From Syntrophales bacterium (lineage in GTDB: Bacteria; Desulfobacterota; Syntrophia; Syntrophales; CG2-30-49-12): a stretch of 34,193 nucleotides of DNA. The stretch spans positions 1 through 34,193 of the forward strand of contig JASEGZ010000021.1 of assembly GCA_030018935.1 (NCBI GenBank). Reading direction: 5' to 3'. Both the position numbers and the translations under genes were made by a program. Every line of letters starts with the position of its first letter. Position 1 is the first letter of the stretch. Below, piece after piece: positions 7,269-15,089 of this stretch. A model generated the notes under the pieces. It was not told the DNA's origin. It ran no database searches and saw nothing but the letters and a program-made list of their open reading frames with translations.

Positions 7269-8201
7269 ATGGGCATGGAAGGGAGGAGTTTTTTTGAGAA
7301 GCTGAAAACAGGACTCGCCAAAACGAGGGAGATCCTTGTCAAAAACATTGATGGCATTATCTTTGGGGGAAAGGTTATTGATCAGAAACTCTTTGAAGAA
7401 CTGGAAGAGGCGCTGATAACGGCTGATGTGGGGCCGGCCTTTACCTATGATCTGATAGAAAAAATGAAAGAGCGGGTCAAGAGAAGGGAACTTAAGAGTC
7501 CGGAACTGCTGAGAAGTATCTTAAGGGATTACATGATGGACATCCTGAGGAAAAACGAATCCCCCCTGCTTATCCCCCGGAATGAGCTCTTTACCATTAT
7601 GGTGGTGGGGGTCAATGGAACCGGTAAGACCACCACCGTCGGAAAGATGGCGTATAGTTTTCAAGAGGAAGGGAGGTCCGTCTTGTTAGCTGCGGCTGAT
7701 ACTTTCAGGGCTGCGGCAATCGAGCAGCTTGAGATATGGAGCCAGAGGGTGGGAGTTCCCCTGGTTAAACAGAAGACCGGTTCAGACCCTTCCGCCGTTG
7801 TTTTTGATGCCCTGCATATGGCAAAATCTAACAAAATAGATACAGTCATCGTTGATACGGCAGGCAGGCTTCACACTAAGGTTAATCTGATGGAGGAGCT
7901 GAAGAAGATGAAGCGCATCATGGGAAGGGAGCTTCCCGGTGCCCCGCATGAGATCCTCCTTGTCCTTGATGCCACGACCGGCCAGAATGCCATTACCCAG
8001 GCGAAGATGTTCAACGAGGATATTGGTGTGACAGGAATCGTCCTGACCAAACTGGACGGGACGGCGAAGGGGGGGGTAATCATCAGGATTGCCAGGGAAT
8101 TCAACATCCCGATACGGTATATCGGTATCGGTGAAGGTCTGGATGATTTGAGAAGGTTTGATAGTAAAGAATTTGTCAATGCCATTTTCGGGGAAAATTG
8201 A
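7269..8201 (+). CDS. ftsY: Signal recognition particle receptor FtsY
   Basis: A 310-residue SRP-receptor GTPase that docks ribosome-SRP complexes at the inner membrane for co-translational insertion. The N and G domains are present: the four-helix N domain in residues 1-95, then P-loop GVNGTGKTTTVGK, DTFRAAAIEQL (G2 and insertion box), DTAGRLHTK (G3), TKLDGTAKGG (G4) and GIGEGLDDLRRFD. The acidic N-terminal A domain of enterobacterial FtsY is absent; a short amphipathic start (FFEKLKTGLAKTRE) probably serves membrane contact. ATG 7269 is preferred because GGGAAGGA lies 7 bases before it; ATG 7248 would add seven residues without a ribosome binding site. Confidence 0.95.
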   Translation: MGMEGRSFFEKLKTGLAKTREILVKNIDGIIFGGKVIDQKLFEELEEALITADVGPAFTYDLIEKMKERVKRRELKSPELLRSILRDYMMDILRKNESPLLIPRNELFTIMVVGVNGTGKTTTVGKMAYSFQEEGRSVLLAAADTFRAAAIEQLEIWSQRVGVPLVKQKTGSDPSAVVFDALHMAKSNKIDTVIVDTAGRLHTKVNLMEELKKMKRIMGRELPGAPHEILLVLDATTGQNAITQAKMFNEDIGVTGIVLTKLDGTAKGGVIIRIAREFNIPIRYIGIGEGLDDLRRFDSKEFVNAIFGEN

Positions 8202-8269
8202 GGACTGGAGGTTCGGGTGATGAGGGGTGACCATACAAACAAACAAAGGTAACCCGACGATAACAAGAT

Positions 8270-8908
8270 ATGGGAAAGATATTTGCCATTGGTGATATCC
8301 ATGGCTGCCTCTTCAAGCTGAAGGAGATGATGACCCTGATCGAGATCGATCCGGTGGATGATACACTTGTCTTTGTGGGAGATTATATTGACAGGGGCCC
8401 CGATGTCCGGGGGGTTGTTGATCTGATCCTCCATATCAAGAGGACCATTAACGACGTCATTTGTCTGATGGGAAATCATGAGCAGTTGTTCCTCGACTAT
8501 CTTGACGACATGAATAAGGACCTCTTTCTGATCAACGGTGGGATGAGTACTATTTTGTCGTACGGTCTTATCGGGCGAGGGGATGGTGAGAAGAGGAACG
8601 TTCCGGAGACCCACATGCAATTCTTCACCACCCTTTATCCGTACTATGAGACAGATGATTACATCTTTGTCCATGCCGGTTTGAGGCCTGGCATTCCTCT
8701 CGCACAGCAGGACAGAGACGATATTTTATGGATAAGGAATGAGTTTATAGCTTCTGACTATGATTTTGGAAAGCTCGTGGTCTTCGGCCATACACCCCTT
8801 TCCGCCCCATTGGTGGATACAAACAAGATAGGAATTGATACGGGGGCTGTTTATGGTGGAAAACTGACATGTGTGGAGCTACCAGAAATTAAGATACATC
8901 AGGTCTGA
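8270..8908 (+). CDS. PPP-family serine/threonine protein phosphatase
   Basis: A 212-residue calcineurin-like phosphoesterase of the bacterial PPP group (PrpA/PrpB and lambda-phosphatase like). All metal-binding motifs are intact: GDIHG at residues 8-12, GDYIDRGPD near 38, GNHE near 67, the HAG motif near 125 and GHTP near 165. A final H-bearing D.G...GG..T..EL segment completes the fold. It has no membrane segment, so it should be cytoplasmic. Family members dephosphorylate serine/threonine (sometimes tyrosine) or act on dinucleoside polyphosphates; the exact substrate cannot be told. It follows ftsY after 68 bases, with a weak ribosome binding site. Confidence 0.86.
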   Translation: MGKIFAIGDIHGCLFKLKEMMTLIEIDPVDDTLVFVGDYIDRGPDVRGVVDLILHIKRTINDVICLMGNHEQLFLDYLDDMNKDLFLINGGMSTILSYGLIGRGDGEKRNVPETHMQFFTTLYPYYETDDYIFVHAGLRPGIPLAQQDRDDILWIRNEFIASDYDFGKLVVFGHTPLSAPLVDTNKIGIDTGAVYGGKLTCVELPEIKIHQV

Positions 8909-8944
8909 AGAAGGGGGGCTTTTACTGTCTCTGTAGCGAATGTG

Positions 8945-8973
8945 TTGACACACGTTTATAATCGTGTTAGATT
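8945..8973 (+). promoter_or_regulatory. Sigma-70 promoter for tRNA-Arg
   Basis: TTGACA (8945-8950), exactly 17 bases, then TAGATT (8968-8973), ending 27 bases before the mature tRNA 5' end. The -35 is perfect. Confidence 0.65.
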
Positions 8974-9000
8974 ATGCGTGTTTTGACCGGAATAACCATT

Positions 9001-9077
9001 GCCCCCGTAGCTCAGTAGGATAGAGCAACGGATTCCTAATCCGTGTGCCGGGCGTTCGAATCGCCCCGGGGGTACCA
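9001..9077 (+). tRNA. tRNA-Arg (anticodon CCU)
   Basis: A complete 77-base cloverleaf. The acceptor stem GCCCCCG pairs with CGGGGGT (9067-9073, first pair G-U), followed by discriminator A and an encoded CCA. The D arm is GCTC/GAGC. The anticodon stem ACGGA/TCCGT holds loop TTCCTAA, so the anticodon is CCT (reads AGG, arginine). The T arm is GGGCG-TTCGAAT-CGCCC. It has its own promoter and stands alone between the phosphatase gene and a decayed gene. Confidence 0.96.
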
Positions 9078-9152
9078 GATAGATCTTAAGAAAATTGGCT
9101 TGATTTTTTAGTTCTTGAGGTAAACCAAGTCTCTCAAAGTGTTCTTGCCTTT

Positions 9153-10016
9153 TTATTTTGAGACCTTGTCTTCCCTTATACCGGACTGGCGGATCCATTC
9201 TGCAACCTCGCTGTCCTCTGTAAACGATGTGTCCAGAAGTACCATCGTCCAGAGAAAACGGTTGCCTCCGGAAGAGGACGCCCCGGAACGCTGAAGCTCC
9301 TTCTGGAGTTGAGCCTTCTGTTCATTGATTTCTTGAGTGATACGCTTTAAGTCCTGGTTTTGCGGGGCATTCCGTGCCTGCTTGAGGGCTTGAAGACGGG
9401 CATCAAGGTCGTTGGGATCTTTCACCAGGATCCTTCCTCCGGTAGCTTTTTGCATGGCCGGTTCCAGGTTTGGTGAAAGGAGTCCGAAAAAGGCAACCCT
9501 GATATTACCGACCTTTTTGATGATGTACGGTGGAAAGAACGATACCTTACTTGATGGGTCTATCAGGTTGGCCGAGATCAGAGGAAGGCCATGGGATGCT
9601 TCCTGCTGCAGGAAATCTATTCCATGGAGCAGGTCTCTATCTCCCACATTGATGGCAACAACTCCCATCCGCCTGTAGGCACGGCTGATCAGTCAGGCTA
9701 CGGTAAGAGCCTGCTTAGGGTCCGCTCCTGTTCCAGTATCGAAAAAAAGGTGTCCCGCATCAACGACCAGAACCGGCTCTCCATCGGTTCTTATTTTTTC
9801 TATAAATATTATCCGCCGGGCGAGACCACCCAGTTCTTTGTTTCCTCAGATAGGACAGGGAAAGATGTGTCCAGTTAGATTGCCGGTGTGGATTATTGTC
9901 AATCGAAGGGCCTCGGCATTTCCATCAGTGGTTGGAAAAAGATGGAGGACGAGCAGAAACAACCCGAAGGAGTACAAAAAATTTTTCTTTATATATTTGA
10001 AATGCTTAGGCCACAA
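9153..10016 (-). pseudogene. Decayed UshA-like metallophosphatase with two in-frame TGA codons
   Basis: One frame runs the whole length but is interrupted by TGA at 9848-9846 and at 9695-9693. The N-terminus has a secretion signal (KKNFLYSFGLFLLVLHLFPTTDGNA) and then LRLTIIHTGNLTGHIFPCPI, the first metallophosphatase motif with the usual DLHGH changed to NLTGH. Between the stops the text still reads like the family (ELGGLARRIIFIEKIRTDGEPVLVVDAGHLF). After the second stop come MGVVAINVGDRDLLHG (normally GNH-D) and a tail ending EDSEVAEWI. The later metal-ligand motifs (such as GGHT) seem missing, with ILVKDP running straight into a coiled-coil-like stretch. A TTG at 10016 after GGGGGGAGA is the likely old start. 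It is most likely a dead exported nucleotidase-like gene. Confidence 0.7.
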
Positions 10017-10113
10017 AGACAATCTCCCCCCGAATTTGAACATTATTTGACCCGGAAATGGAGCCAATTTTAGAGCTTCGCTGTGTCCCGAAAAGGCATG
10101 AGGGCTTCAGCCG

Positions 10114-10278
10114 CTAACTTTTACGGCTGGTCTTAGCCGTAAATATAGAGATAAGCTGCTTGACCTTCTTGTTTTTGCATTTAGGACAGCTGACTTTAGT
10201 TTTGTCGTGTTCGGAGATGCTCTGTATCAATGAAAATTTATGCTGACATTTTTCACACCGATAATCATAAGTGGGCAT
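10114..10278 (-). CDS. FmdB-family zinc ribbon protein
   Basis: A 54-residue protein beginning MPTYDYRCEKCQHKF, the hallmark of the FmdB/CxxC_CxxC_SSSS family of putative regulatory zinc ribbons. Four cysteines form C8-x2-C11 and C31-x2-C34 (CPKC), enough for one zinc site. The rest is basic. The ATG is preceded by a very strong AGGAGGAG, and a plausible promoter lies at 10325-10352, so the gene looks real and separately expressed. Function in the family is not well established; members are often linked to formamidase/C1 metabolism by name only. Confidence 0.8.
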   Translation of the reverse strand: MPTYDYRCEKCQHKFSLIQSISEHDKTKVSCPKCKNKKVKQLISIFTAKTSRKS

Positions 10279-10324
10279 CTTAACTCCTCCTTTTTAGCAT
10301 CTTTAGGTATTCCTTTGTGTTGCT

Positions 10325-10352
10325 ATTTTAATAAATTAGCACGTATTGTCAA
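10325..10352 (-). promoter_or_regulatory. Putative promoter for the FmdB-type gene
   Basis: On the minus strand TTGACA (10352-10347), 16 bases, TAAAAT (10330-10325), about 47 bases before the start codon. The -35 is perfect and the -10 matches 5 of 6. Confidence 0.55.
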
Positions 10353-10356
10353 GCGC

Positions 10357-10376
10357 TGATAACGGGACAGTTATCA
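10357..10376 (-). other. Hairpin at the end of the envelope gene block
   Basis: TGATAAC and GTTATCA form a perfect 7-bp stem around a 6-base loop and include the stop codon of the Trm112-like gene. There is no following T-run, so it is not a typical intrinsic terminator. It may protect the 3' end of the long upstream transcript, or separate it from the FmdB promoter a few bases on. Confidence 0.4.
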
Positions 10377-10544
10377 TTCTATATTTTTTGCCTCCTCGAT
10401 CAGCATGATAGGGATACCGTCTTTGATCTCATATAAGAGCTTGCACTGGTCGCAGATCAGACCATCTTCCGTTTCATTAAGGTAGATCTCCCCCTTGCAT
10501 CTGGGGCATGCCAAAATATCCAGCAGTTCTTTACTGATAGCCAT
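10374..10544 (-). CDS. Trm112-like (UPF0434/YcaR family) zinc protein
   Basis: A 56-residue protein of the Trm112/UPF0434 family. It starts MAISKELLDILACPRCKGEI, with the typical LL.ILACP.CKG motif, then a second cysteine pair (LICDQCKLLYEIKDGIPIML), giving C-x2-C...C-x2-C for a small zinc ribbon. D-G-I-P-I-M-L is the conserved closing strand. In many Gram-negative genomes this gene sits beside lpxK, and here it ends the lipid A/LPS block. Bacterial members are suspected activators of methyltransferases by analogy with eukaryotic Trm112; this is not shown. The start is ATG 10544 after GGGAGG. Confidence 0.85.
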   Translation of the reverse strand: MAISKELLDILACPRCKGEIYLNETEDGLICDQCKLLYEIKDGIPIMLIEEAKNIE

Positions 10545-10597
10545 GTTTGCCTCCCTTTTTCCCCTGTTCGTATGGTCCCTCTCTTTAGATACGTTTA

Positions 10598-11197
10598 TCA
10601 AAAAAATACCGCGTAACCGATGACGCCAAATTGGGTATCAATACCCCGGTTTGGTTTTGCAAGAGTTGCATTCGAGATATGCCGCAGACGGTAGCCAAGA
10701 TTGATGGCCGAATTTTTTGTGAGGAAGAAATACAGGCCCGCCCCGATGGCATTGGAAAAGATAAATCCATTGGCCTGATCTCTTGTAACTACGGAAATGT
10801 AATGTGGTCCAACACTCCCTGATATGTAGGCGGACAACTTGTCCGTGAGGGGGTGTGTGTACTGAACACCCAGACCGATGCCAAACTCGAAGTCCGTCTC
10901 GGGGTCTGTGACGGGATTAAACTGGGGTTCAAGATAACCAGAAAGACTTCCCTTCCAGTCTTTCATTTTTGGGAAATATTTTTTCAGGTCTATACCGAGA
11001 TGCCAGATGAGTAGAACAGGTTGATAGTGACCCTCGTTAATTTCGCTCGTTCCAAAACCGGTGATGAAGGCCGATTCGGTCAGTAACCTGTCCTTAATAG
11101 AAGGCCTAGCAGATGATTCTTCACCTCCATAGGCTAAGCCATGGAAAAGGATGAGAACTAAGAAAAAAAAAGGGCGGATGAAATGGCGTGGCTTCAA
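10598..11197 (-). CDS. PagL-like lipid A 3-O-deacylase (outer membrane)
   Basis: A 199-residue beta-barrel protein of the acyloxyacyl hydrolase/PagL family, which removes an ester-linked 3-O acyl chain from lipid A. A signal peptide covers about residues 1-24 (RPFFFLVLILFHGLAYGG). The catalytic H-x-S-N motif is at H173-I-S175-N (YRLRHISNATLAKPN). The protein ends in FF, the aromatic C-terminus expected of outer-membrane barrels. Fourteen residues after the histidine, where PagL of Pseudomonas has the triad glutamate, this protein has D187. Translation starts with TTG overlapping the waaC stop (TTGA), with AAGGAGAAGG upstream, so it is coupled to core synthesis. If lipid A here is amide-linked at position 3 (see gnnA/gnnB), its true target bond deserves checking. 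Confidence 0.75.
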   Translation of the reverse strand: MKPRHFIRPFFFLVLILFHGLAYGGEESSARPSIKDRLLTESAFITGFGTSEINEGHYQPVLLIWHLGIDLKKYFPKMKDWKGSLSGYLEPQFNPVTDPETDFEFGIGLGVQYTHPLTDKLSAYISGSVGPHYISVVTRDQANGFIFSNAIGAGLYFFLTKNSAINLGYRLRHISNATLAKPNRGIDTQFGVIGYAVFF

Positions 11198-12243
11198 TTT
11201 ACCTTCTCCTTTCTGTGGGTAGAAAATTTTTCCTTCACCTCATGAAAGACATCTTCGGCGGTGATTTCATACATGCATTTTTTCGTGGCGCACTTCTTTA
11301 AGAAACACGGGCTGCACGGTAGTCCTTTTTGAATCACCGTATGTCCCTGTCCAAAAGGTCCTGTCCGGGAAGGATCGGTAGGCCCGAAAAGGGCAACAAC
11401 CGGTGTTCCTACTGCCGCTGCGATATGCATGGGACCTGAGTCGGTCGTGACCAGAAGCGCGGCTAACTGGTAGAGATAGGCAAGATCCCGAAGGGTCGTC
11501 CTGCCTCCCAAATTAATAGAGGGAAGGGTCATCAGGGATTGAAGGCGATGGATCTTCTCGCACTCACTTCCCGTGAAGATGACTCTGACCTTCAATTCTT
11601 CCGTGATCAGATCACATAACCGGGCAAATTTTTCTTCTTCCCAGAGCTTTGTTTCCCAGAAAGCGATTGGGTTTACTACCACAAAACCATCTTTTCTGTC
11701 AATATGATTCGTTTTTAAGAGCTCTTCCACTCTTTCTCTGTTTTCCTTTTGGATGGGGATCAGGAATTCTGGTTCCCCCATATCTGCGCCCAGGTAGCGG
11801 AGAAAGTCGAGGTAGCGAAAAACGGCGTGTTTTCCCATATCCTCGGGGATTTTTTCGTTGAGAAACAGACCACTCAATTCCTGCATGCTGTGGTAACCCA
11901 ATTTTCTCCTGCCGGAACTGAGAAGGACAATAACAGCGCTCTTCAGGAGTCCATGAAAATCAATGACCAGATCGTAGGGCCGTCCCCTTATCGCCTTGAT
12001 GAAGGATCGGATATCTTTAATTGTTTTACCGATATGGCCTTTTTTAAGGTCTCTGATCCACCGCTTTCGGTGAGAGACGATTACCCTGTCCAGATACGGG
12101 TGTTCCTTGATCAGGTCTGATGTGGCCTCTTCGATAACCCAGGTGATATCGGCAGTAGGGTAGAGTTTGCGCAGCGCAGCAAGCGAGGGGAGGGTATGGA
12201 CGACGTCACCAATGGCGCTCAATTTAACAATAAGAATATTCAC
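11194..12243 (-). CDS. waaC: Lipopolysaccharide heptosyltransferase I (WaaC-like)
   Basis: A GT-B glycosyltransferase (family 9) that adds the first L-glycero-D-manno-heptose from ADP-heptose onto Kdo of the inner core. The N-terminus VNILIVKLSAIGDVVHTLPSL is the classic heptosyltransferase I opening. The sugar-nucleotide region is TTDSGPMHIAAAVGTPVVALFGPTDPSRTGP, followed by a conserved cysteine-rich PCSPCFLKKCATKKCM. I start it at GTG 12243, which overlaps the gmhB stop as GTGA and gives the usual N-terminus; an ATG at 12267 adds eight residues. It is 349 residues long and peripheral to the inner membrane. It overlaps the pagL-like gene downstream by four bases. Confidence 0.88.
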   Translation of the reverse strand: MNILIVKLSAIGDVVHTLPSLAALRKLYPTADITWVIEEATSDLIKEHPYLDRVIVSHRKRWIRDLKKGHIGKTIKDIRSFIKAIRGRPYDLVIDFHGLLKSAVIVLLSSGRRKLGYHSMQELSGLFLNEKIPEDMGKHAVFRYLDFLRYLGADMGEPEFLIPIQKENRERVEELLKTNHIDRKDGFVVVNPIAFWETKLWEEEKFARLCDLITEELKVRVIFTGSECEKIHRLQSLMTLPSINLGGRTTLRDLAYLYQLAALLVTTDSGPMHIAAAVGTPVVALFGPTDPSRTGPFGQGHTVIQKGLPCSPCFLKKCATKKCMYEITAEDVFHEVKEKFSTHRKEKVN

Positions 12244-12818
12244 CTCTTGCGGTCCTCTATGATCCACTTGACGGCATCGAGTATATCTTCGGCGGTATAG
12301 GCCGGTTTGATCCTTTGGCAGATGATCTCCTTTTCCGTTTCCGACCCGTAGCCCGTTCTGACCAGGACCCCTTTTGCCCCGACCCTGCCCGCCAGAACGA
12401 TATCTTTAATCATGTCTCCCACTACGTAAGAACGGGCAAGATCAATATCCATATCTTCCGAGGCCCTGATAAGCATTCCCGGCTCCGGTTTCCTGCATTT
12501 GCAGGAGGCTAAATATTCCCCCTTTCCCTCCGTCGGGTGATGAGGACAGTAGTAAAACCCGTCAATGACAGCTCCTTTTTCCCGGAGCGTCTTCTCGATA
12601 TGCCGGTGCACCGTCCTGACAAAATCCTCTTTGAAATACCCTCTTGCCACACCGGACTGATTGGTGATCACCACAGCCTTCATCCCGCTTTCGTTAATCG
12701 TCCTGATGGCTTCAGATGTATGGGGAAAGAGTATTAATTTTTCCAGGCTGTCCAGATATCCCACCTCTTCGACGATTGTCCCGTCCCTGTCCAGGAAGAC
12801 GGCGGCATTTTTTTTCAT
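12240..12818 (-). CDS. gmhB: D-glycero-beta-D-manno-heptose-1,7-bisphosphate 7-phosphatase
   Basis: A 192-residue HAD-superfamily phosphatase that removes the 7-phosphate from heptose bisphosphate on the way to ADP-heptose, the donor used by the adjacent heptosyltransferases. HAD motif I is FLDRDGT (nucleophile D10, acid D12). Motif II is VVITNQSGVARG, and the lysine and motif III regions are KCRKPEPGML and YVVGDMIKDIVLAGRVGAKGVLV. The GmhB-specific zinc loop is present: YYCPHHPTEGKG, then YLASCKCRKP. Length is normal. It is flanked by waaF (13 bases upstream) and waaC (four-base overlap), so synthesis and use of heptose are co-regulated. Confidence 0.93.
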   Translation of the reverse strand: MKKNAAVFLDRDGTIVEEVGYLDSLEKLILFPHTSEAIRTINESGMKAVVITNQSGVARGYFKEDFVRTVHRHIEKTLREKGAVIDGFYYCPHHPTEGKGEYLASCKCRKPEPGMLIRASEDMDIDLARSYVVGDMIKDIVLAGRVGAKGVLVRTGYGSETEKEIICQRIKPAYTAEDILDAVKWIIEDRKR

Positions 12819-12831
12819 ACTTCACCCTTAC

Positions 12832-13932
12832 TCACCACTGCTTGCCCATTGCTGTCCTGGCGGCCTCATAAACATCGTCAACCCCTATCAGCTCCATGCA
12901 GCGGAAATCGGTCGGGCATCTCTCCTTGAGGCAGGGGCTACAAGGGACACCCCTGTAGATGACGATACTATTGTCACCCACGGGGGAAGTGGTAACGGGG
13001 TTTGTTGACCCGAAGATGGCGATGGTGGGGATAGCCAGCGCCCCGGCGACATGCATCAAGCCGGAATCGTTGGTGATAAAGAGGTTGCACCGGACGATCA
13101 GGGCGATCGCCTCCTTCAGCTCGGTCTTTCCCGCCAGGTTGATCAGGGTATGTCTGGCCCTGTCGGTAACGGCATCGGCGCTCTCCCTGTCTCCGGGGCT
13201 TCCGAAGAGAATCACACCGGCGGAAAAGTCATCAATCAACCTGTCGGCAACGGCGGCAAATCTTTCGGGAAACCACCTCTTTGCCGGTCCGTAGGTGGCG
13301 CCCGGCGCCACACCTACGAGAGGACGGTTGTCTGTCATCCCATATTCATTGAGTAATCTTTCCGAGAGGAGATGGTAGTCCTTCCCCGGCCTGAGGTGGA
13401 TATCCCTTCCCGCCGATTGGCAGCCCAGAGATTTGACCATTTCGAGGTAATAGTCAATCTGGTGCATTCTTCTGATGGCCTTCGTCCTCTTCACCGCGTG
13501 GGTCAGAAGGAGGCCCCTCCCGTCGGAATTGTATCCTGCCCTGATCGGAATACCGGCCAGCCAGGTAATGATGGCAGCTTCAATGGCGTTTTGCAGGAGG
13601 ATGGCCATATCGAATCTCTTATGCTTCAGTTCCTTAGTTATTTTCAGCTTCCCCGTGATGCCCGCATGTATACCGGAACTGTCCAGCAGGATAATCTCAT
13701 CAATATCGTTACAAATACGAAATATCTCCGCTACCCATGGTCTTGTTAGGACAGATAACTTTGCCCCGGGAAAAGTCTTCCTCACGGCGGCGATGGCAGG
13801 AAGATTCATCACGACGTCACCTATCCAGTTCGTTGCCCGGATAAGGATCTTTCCCACATTATGAAGAGGGATTTTTTTCGCTCCTCTGACCTTTAACGTT
13901 ATTGGCTGATTAGTGGAGAGGGAGTTTTCCAT
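12832..13932 (-). CDS. waaF: Lipopolysaccharide heptosyltransferase II (WaaF-like)
   Basis: A 366-residue GT9 enzyme that adds the second heptose to the inner core. Visible signatures are KILIRATNWIGDVVMNLPAI (the heptosyltransferase II opening), GVAPGATYGPAKRWFPERFAAVA and FITNDSGLMHVAGALAIPTIAIFGSTNP, then YRGVPCSPCLKERCP. The first 27 residues precede the usual family start, and the ribosome binding site at 13932 is weak, so the true start could be slightly downstream. It overlaps the end of lpxK by 23 bases. Confidence 0.9.
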   Translation of the reverse strand: MENSLSTNQPITLKVRGAKKIPLHNVGKILIRATNWIGDVVMNLPAIAAVRKTFPGAKLSVLTRPWVAEIFRICNDIDEIILLDSSGIHAGITGKLKITKELKHKRFDMAILLQNAIEAAIITWLAGIPIRAGYNSDGRGLLLTHAVKRTKAIRRMHQIDYYLEMVKSLGCQSAGRDIHLRPGKDYHLLSERLLNEYGMTDNRPLVGVAPGATYGPAKRWFPERFAAVADRLIDDFSAGVILFGSPGDRESADAVTDRARHTLINLAGKTELKEAIALIVRCNLFITNDSGLMHVAGALAIPTIAIFGSTNPVTTSPVGDNSIVIYRGVPCSPCLKERCPTDFRCMELIGVDDVYEAARTAMGKQW

Positions 13933-15055
13933 GCTCGAGTTTTTCTAAGATCAATGTCTCAAATGCCTCCCCGGAAGGGACGATTTCCATTTCTACATGC
14001 AGGAGAAAAATCTCCTCCAGGAAGGAGGGGAAGTCCGCCAGTTTTATCCCATCTTTTTCTGTGGTGACGATGGTCTCCACCGTTGAGCCGGCGGCTGTCC
14101 CACGAATCACGGTGATGTCCTTTCTGTGATAGCGGTGATGATCGGGAAAGGGGATAAAGGCGACTACCCTGCCGCCGAGAGATTCCAGCGTTTTCCTGAA
14201 GGATTCCGGGGAACCTATTCCGGCAAAGGCGCATACCTTTTTACCGTTCAGATATTCGGGAGGATAAGTCTTACCCATGGCTGCCTGGATCAGGTATTTC
14301 GGCCTGTGGTATCCCCGGAAAACAGGCGCAGAATCACATTCCGGGCAGCTAAGATGCAATGGCCATTGAGGTGTGTTGCCGAAACCACACTCCTCTTCAC
14401 GGCCATTATCGCCTCCGGTCCATACGATGATATCCGCCCTCTTTAAGGCTTCCGTGGATTCACGGAGAGGTCCCCTCGGCAGGAGGCGGCCGTTTCCGAA
14501 AGGCCTTGCCGCGTCCAGGAGCACGATGTCTATATCTCTGAAGAGACTGTGATGCTGGAAGCCGTCATCGAGGATCAGGATATCAGCTCCCAGGGCTTCC
14601 CTGGCGAATCTTCCCGTCAGGGTTCTTTTGGGACCGGTAAGAACCGGTACTCCCCTGACAGATTTTGCCAACAATACCGGCTCATCCCCTGCTTCCACGT
14701 ACCCCATCAGGAGATGGGCGCCGTTGGAGACAACATTCACGGGAGTTTTTTTCTTCCCACCATATCCCCTAGAGAGAATAGCAGGGCGATACCCATGCTT
14801 CTTCAGCATATTAGTAAGCATAATTACCATCGTGGTTTTCCCCGTCCCGCCTACGGTGATGTTTCCGACGCTGATTACTTTGCCGGGAAGCCTTCTCTCT
14901 TTGAACACCCCGGTATCGTAGAGACGGTCCCGCAGCTTGATTGTCTGCCGGTACAGGAGGGAGAGAAAAAAGAGAAAAAGAATAAAAGGGTTCAGCCTGC
15001 GCGTGCTTCCGTCATCATTCCATATATTTCTCCATGTATTTTTTAGTTTTACCAT
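13910..15055 (-). CDS. lpxK: Tetraacyldisaccharide 4'-kinase
   Basis: A 381-residue inner-membrane-associated kinase that phosphorylates the 4' position of the lipid A disaccharide to give lipid IVA. The N-terminal hydrophobic helix (LNPFILFLFFLSLLYRQTI) anchors it. The P-loop is SVGNITVGGTGKTTMV, followed by ILSRGYGGKKK, GDEPVLLAK and the catalytic LILDDGFQHHSLFRDIDIVLLDAARPFGNGRLLPRGPLRE block that defines LpxK. The C-terminal domain (VCAFAGIGSPESFRKTLESLGG) is typical. It follows msbA after 34 bases, a pairing common in proteobacteria because their substrates are consecutive. Confidence 0.95.
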   Translation of the reverse strand: MVKLKNTWRNIWNDDGSTRRLNPFILFLFFLSLLYRQTIKLRDRLYDTGVFKERRLPGKVISVGNITVGGTGKTTMVIMLTNMLKKHGYRPAILSRGYGGKKKTPVNVVSNGAHLLMGYVEAGDEPVLLAKSVRGVPVLTGPKRTLTGRFAREALGADILILDDGFQHHSLFRDIDIVLLDAARPFGNGRLLPRGPLRESTEALKRADIIVWTGGDNGREEECGFGNTPQWPLHLSCPECDSAPVFRGYHRPKYLIQAAMGKTYPPEYLNGKKVCAFAGIGSPESFRKTLESLGGRVVAFIPFPDHHRYHRKDITVIRGTAAGSTVETIVTTEKDGIKLADFPSFLEEIFLLHVEMEIVPSGEAFETLILEKLEHGKLPLH

Positions 15056-15089
15056 TTCTATCTTTGCCTGTTGCTATGGAAGGTTCCCC

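Noticed and set aside
7871-8674. Minus-strand frame of 267 residues across the ftsY-phosphatase junction
   Set aside because: Antisense to two well-supported genes; composition is that of a shadow frame.
9083-9118. Weak inverted repeat after tRNA-Arg considered as a terminator
   Set aside because: The arms are A/T-rich with a loop of about 20 bases and no clean T-run after the stem.
8956-9198. Minus-strand frame of 80 residues containing [16 protein letters not shown]
   Set aside because: It is the antisense reading of the tRNA-Arg gene, a well-known false protein in annotations.
9816-9848. Possible bacterial SECIS after the first TGA of the metallophosphatase
   Set aside because: The stem contains G-U pairs at the ends, the second TGA has no matching element, and active-site motifs are degraded. 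Kept only as a minor point in a finding, not as a feature.
10357-10376. Hairpin considered as an intrinsic terminator
   Set aside because: The stem is perfect but no T-run follows on either strand, so it is listed only as a hairpin.
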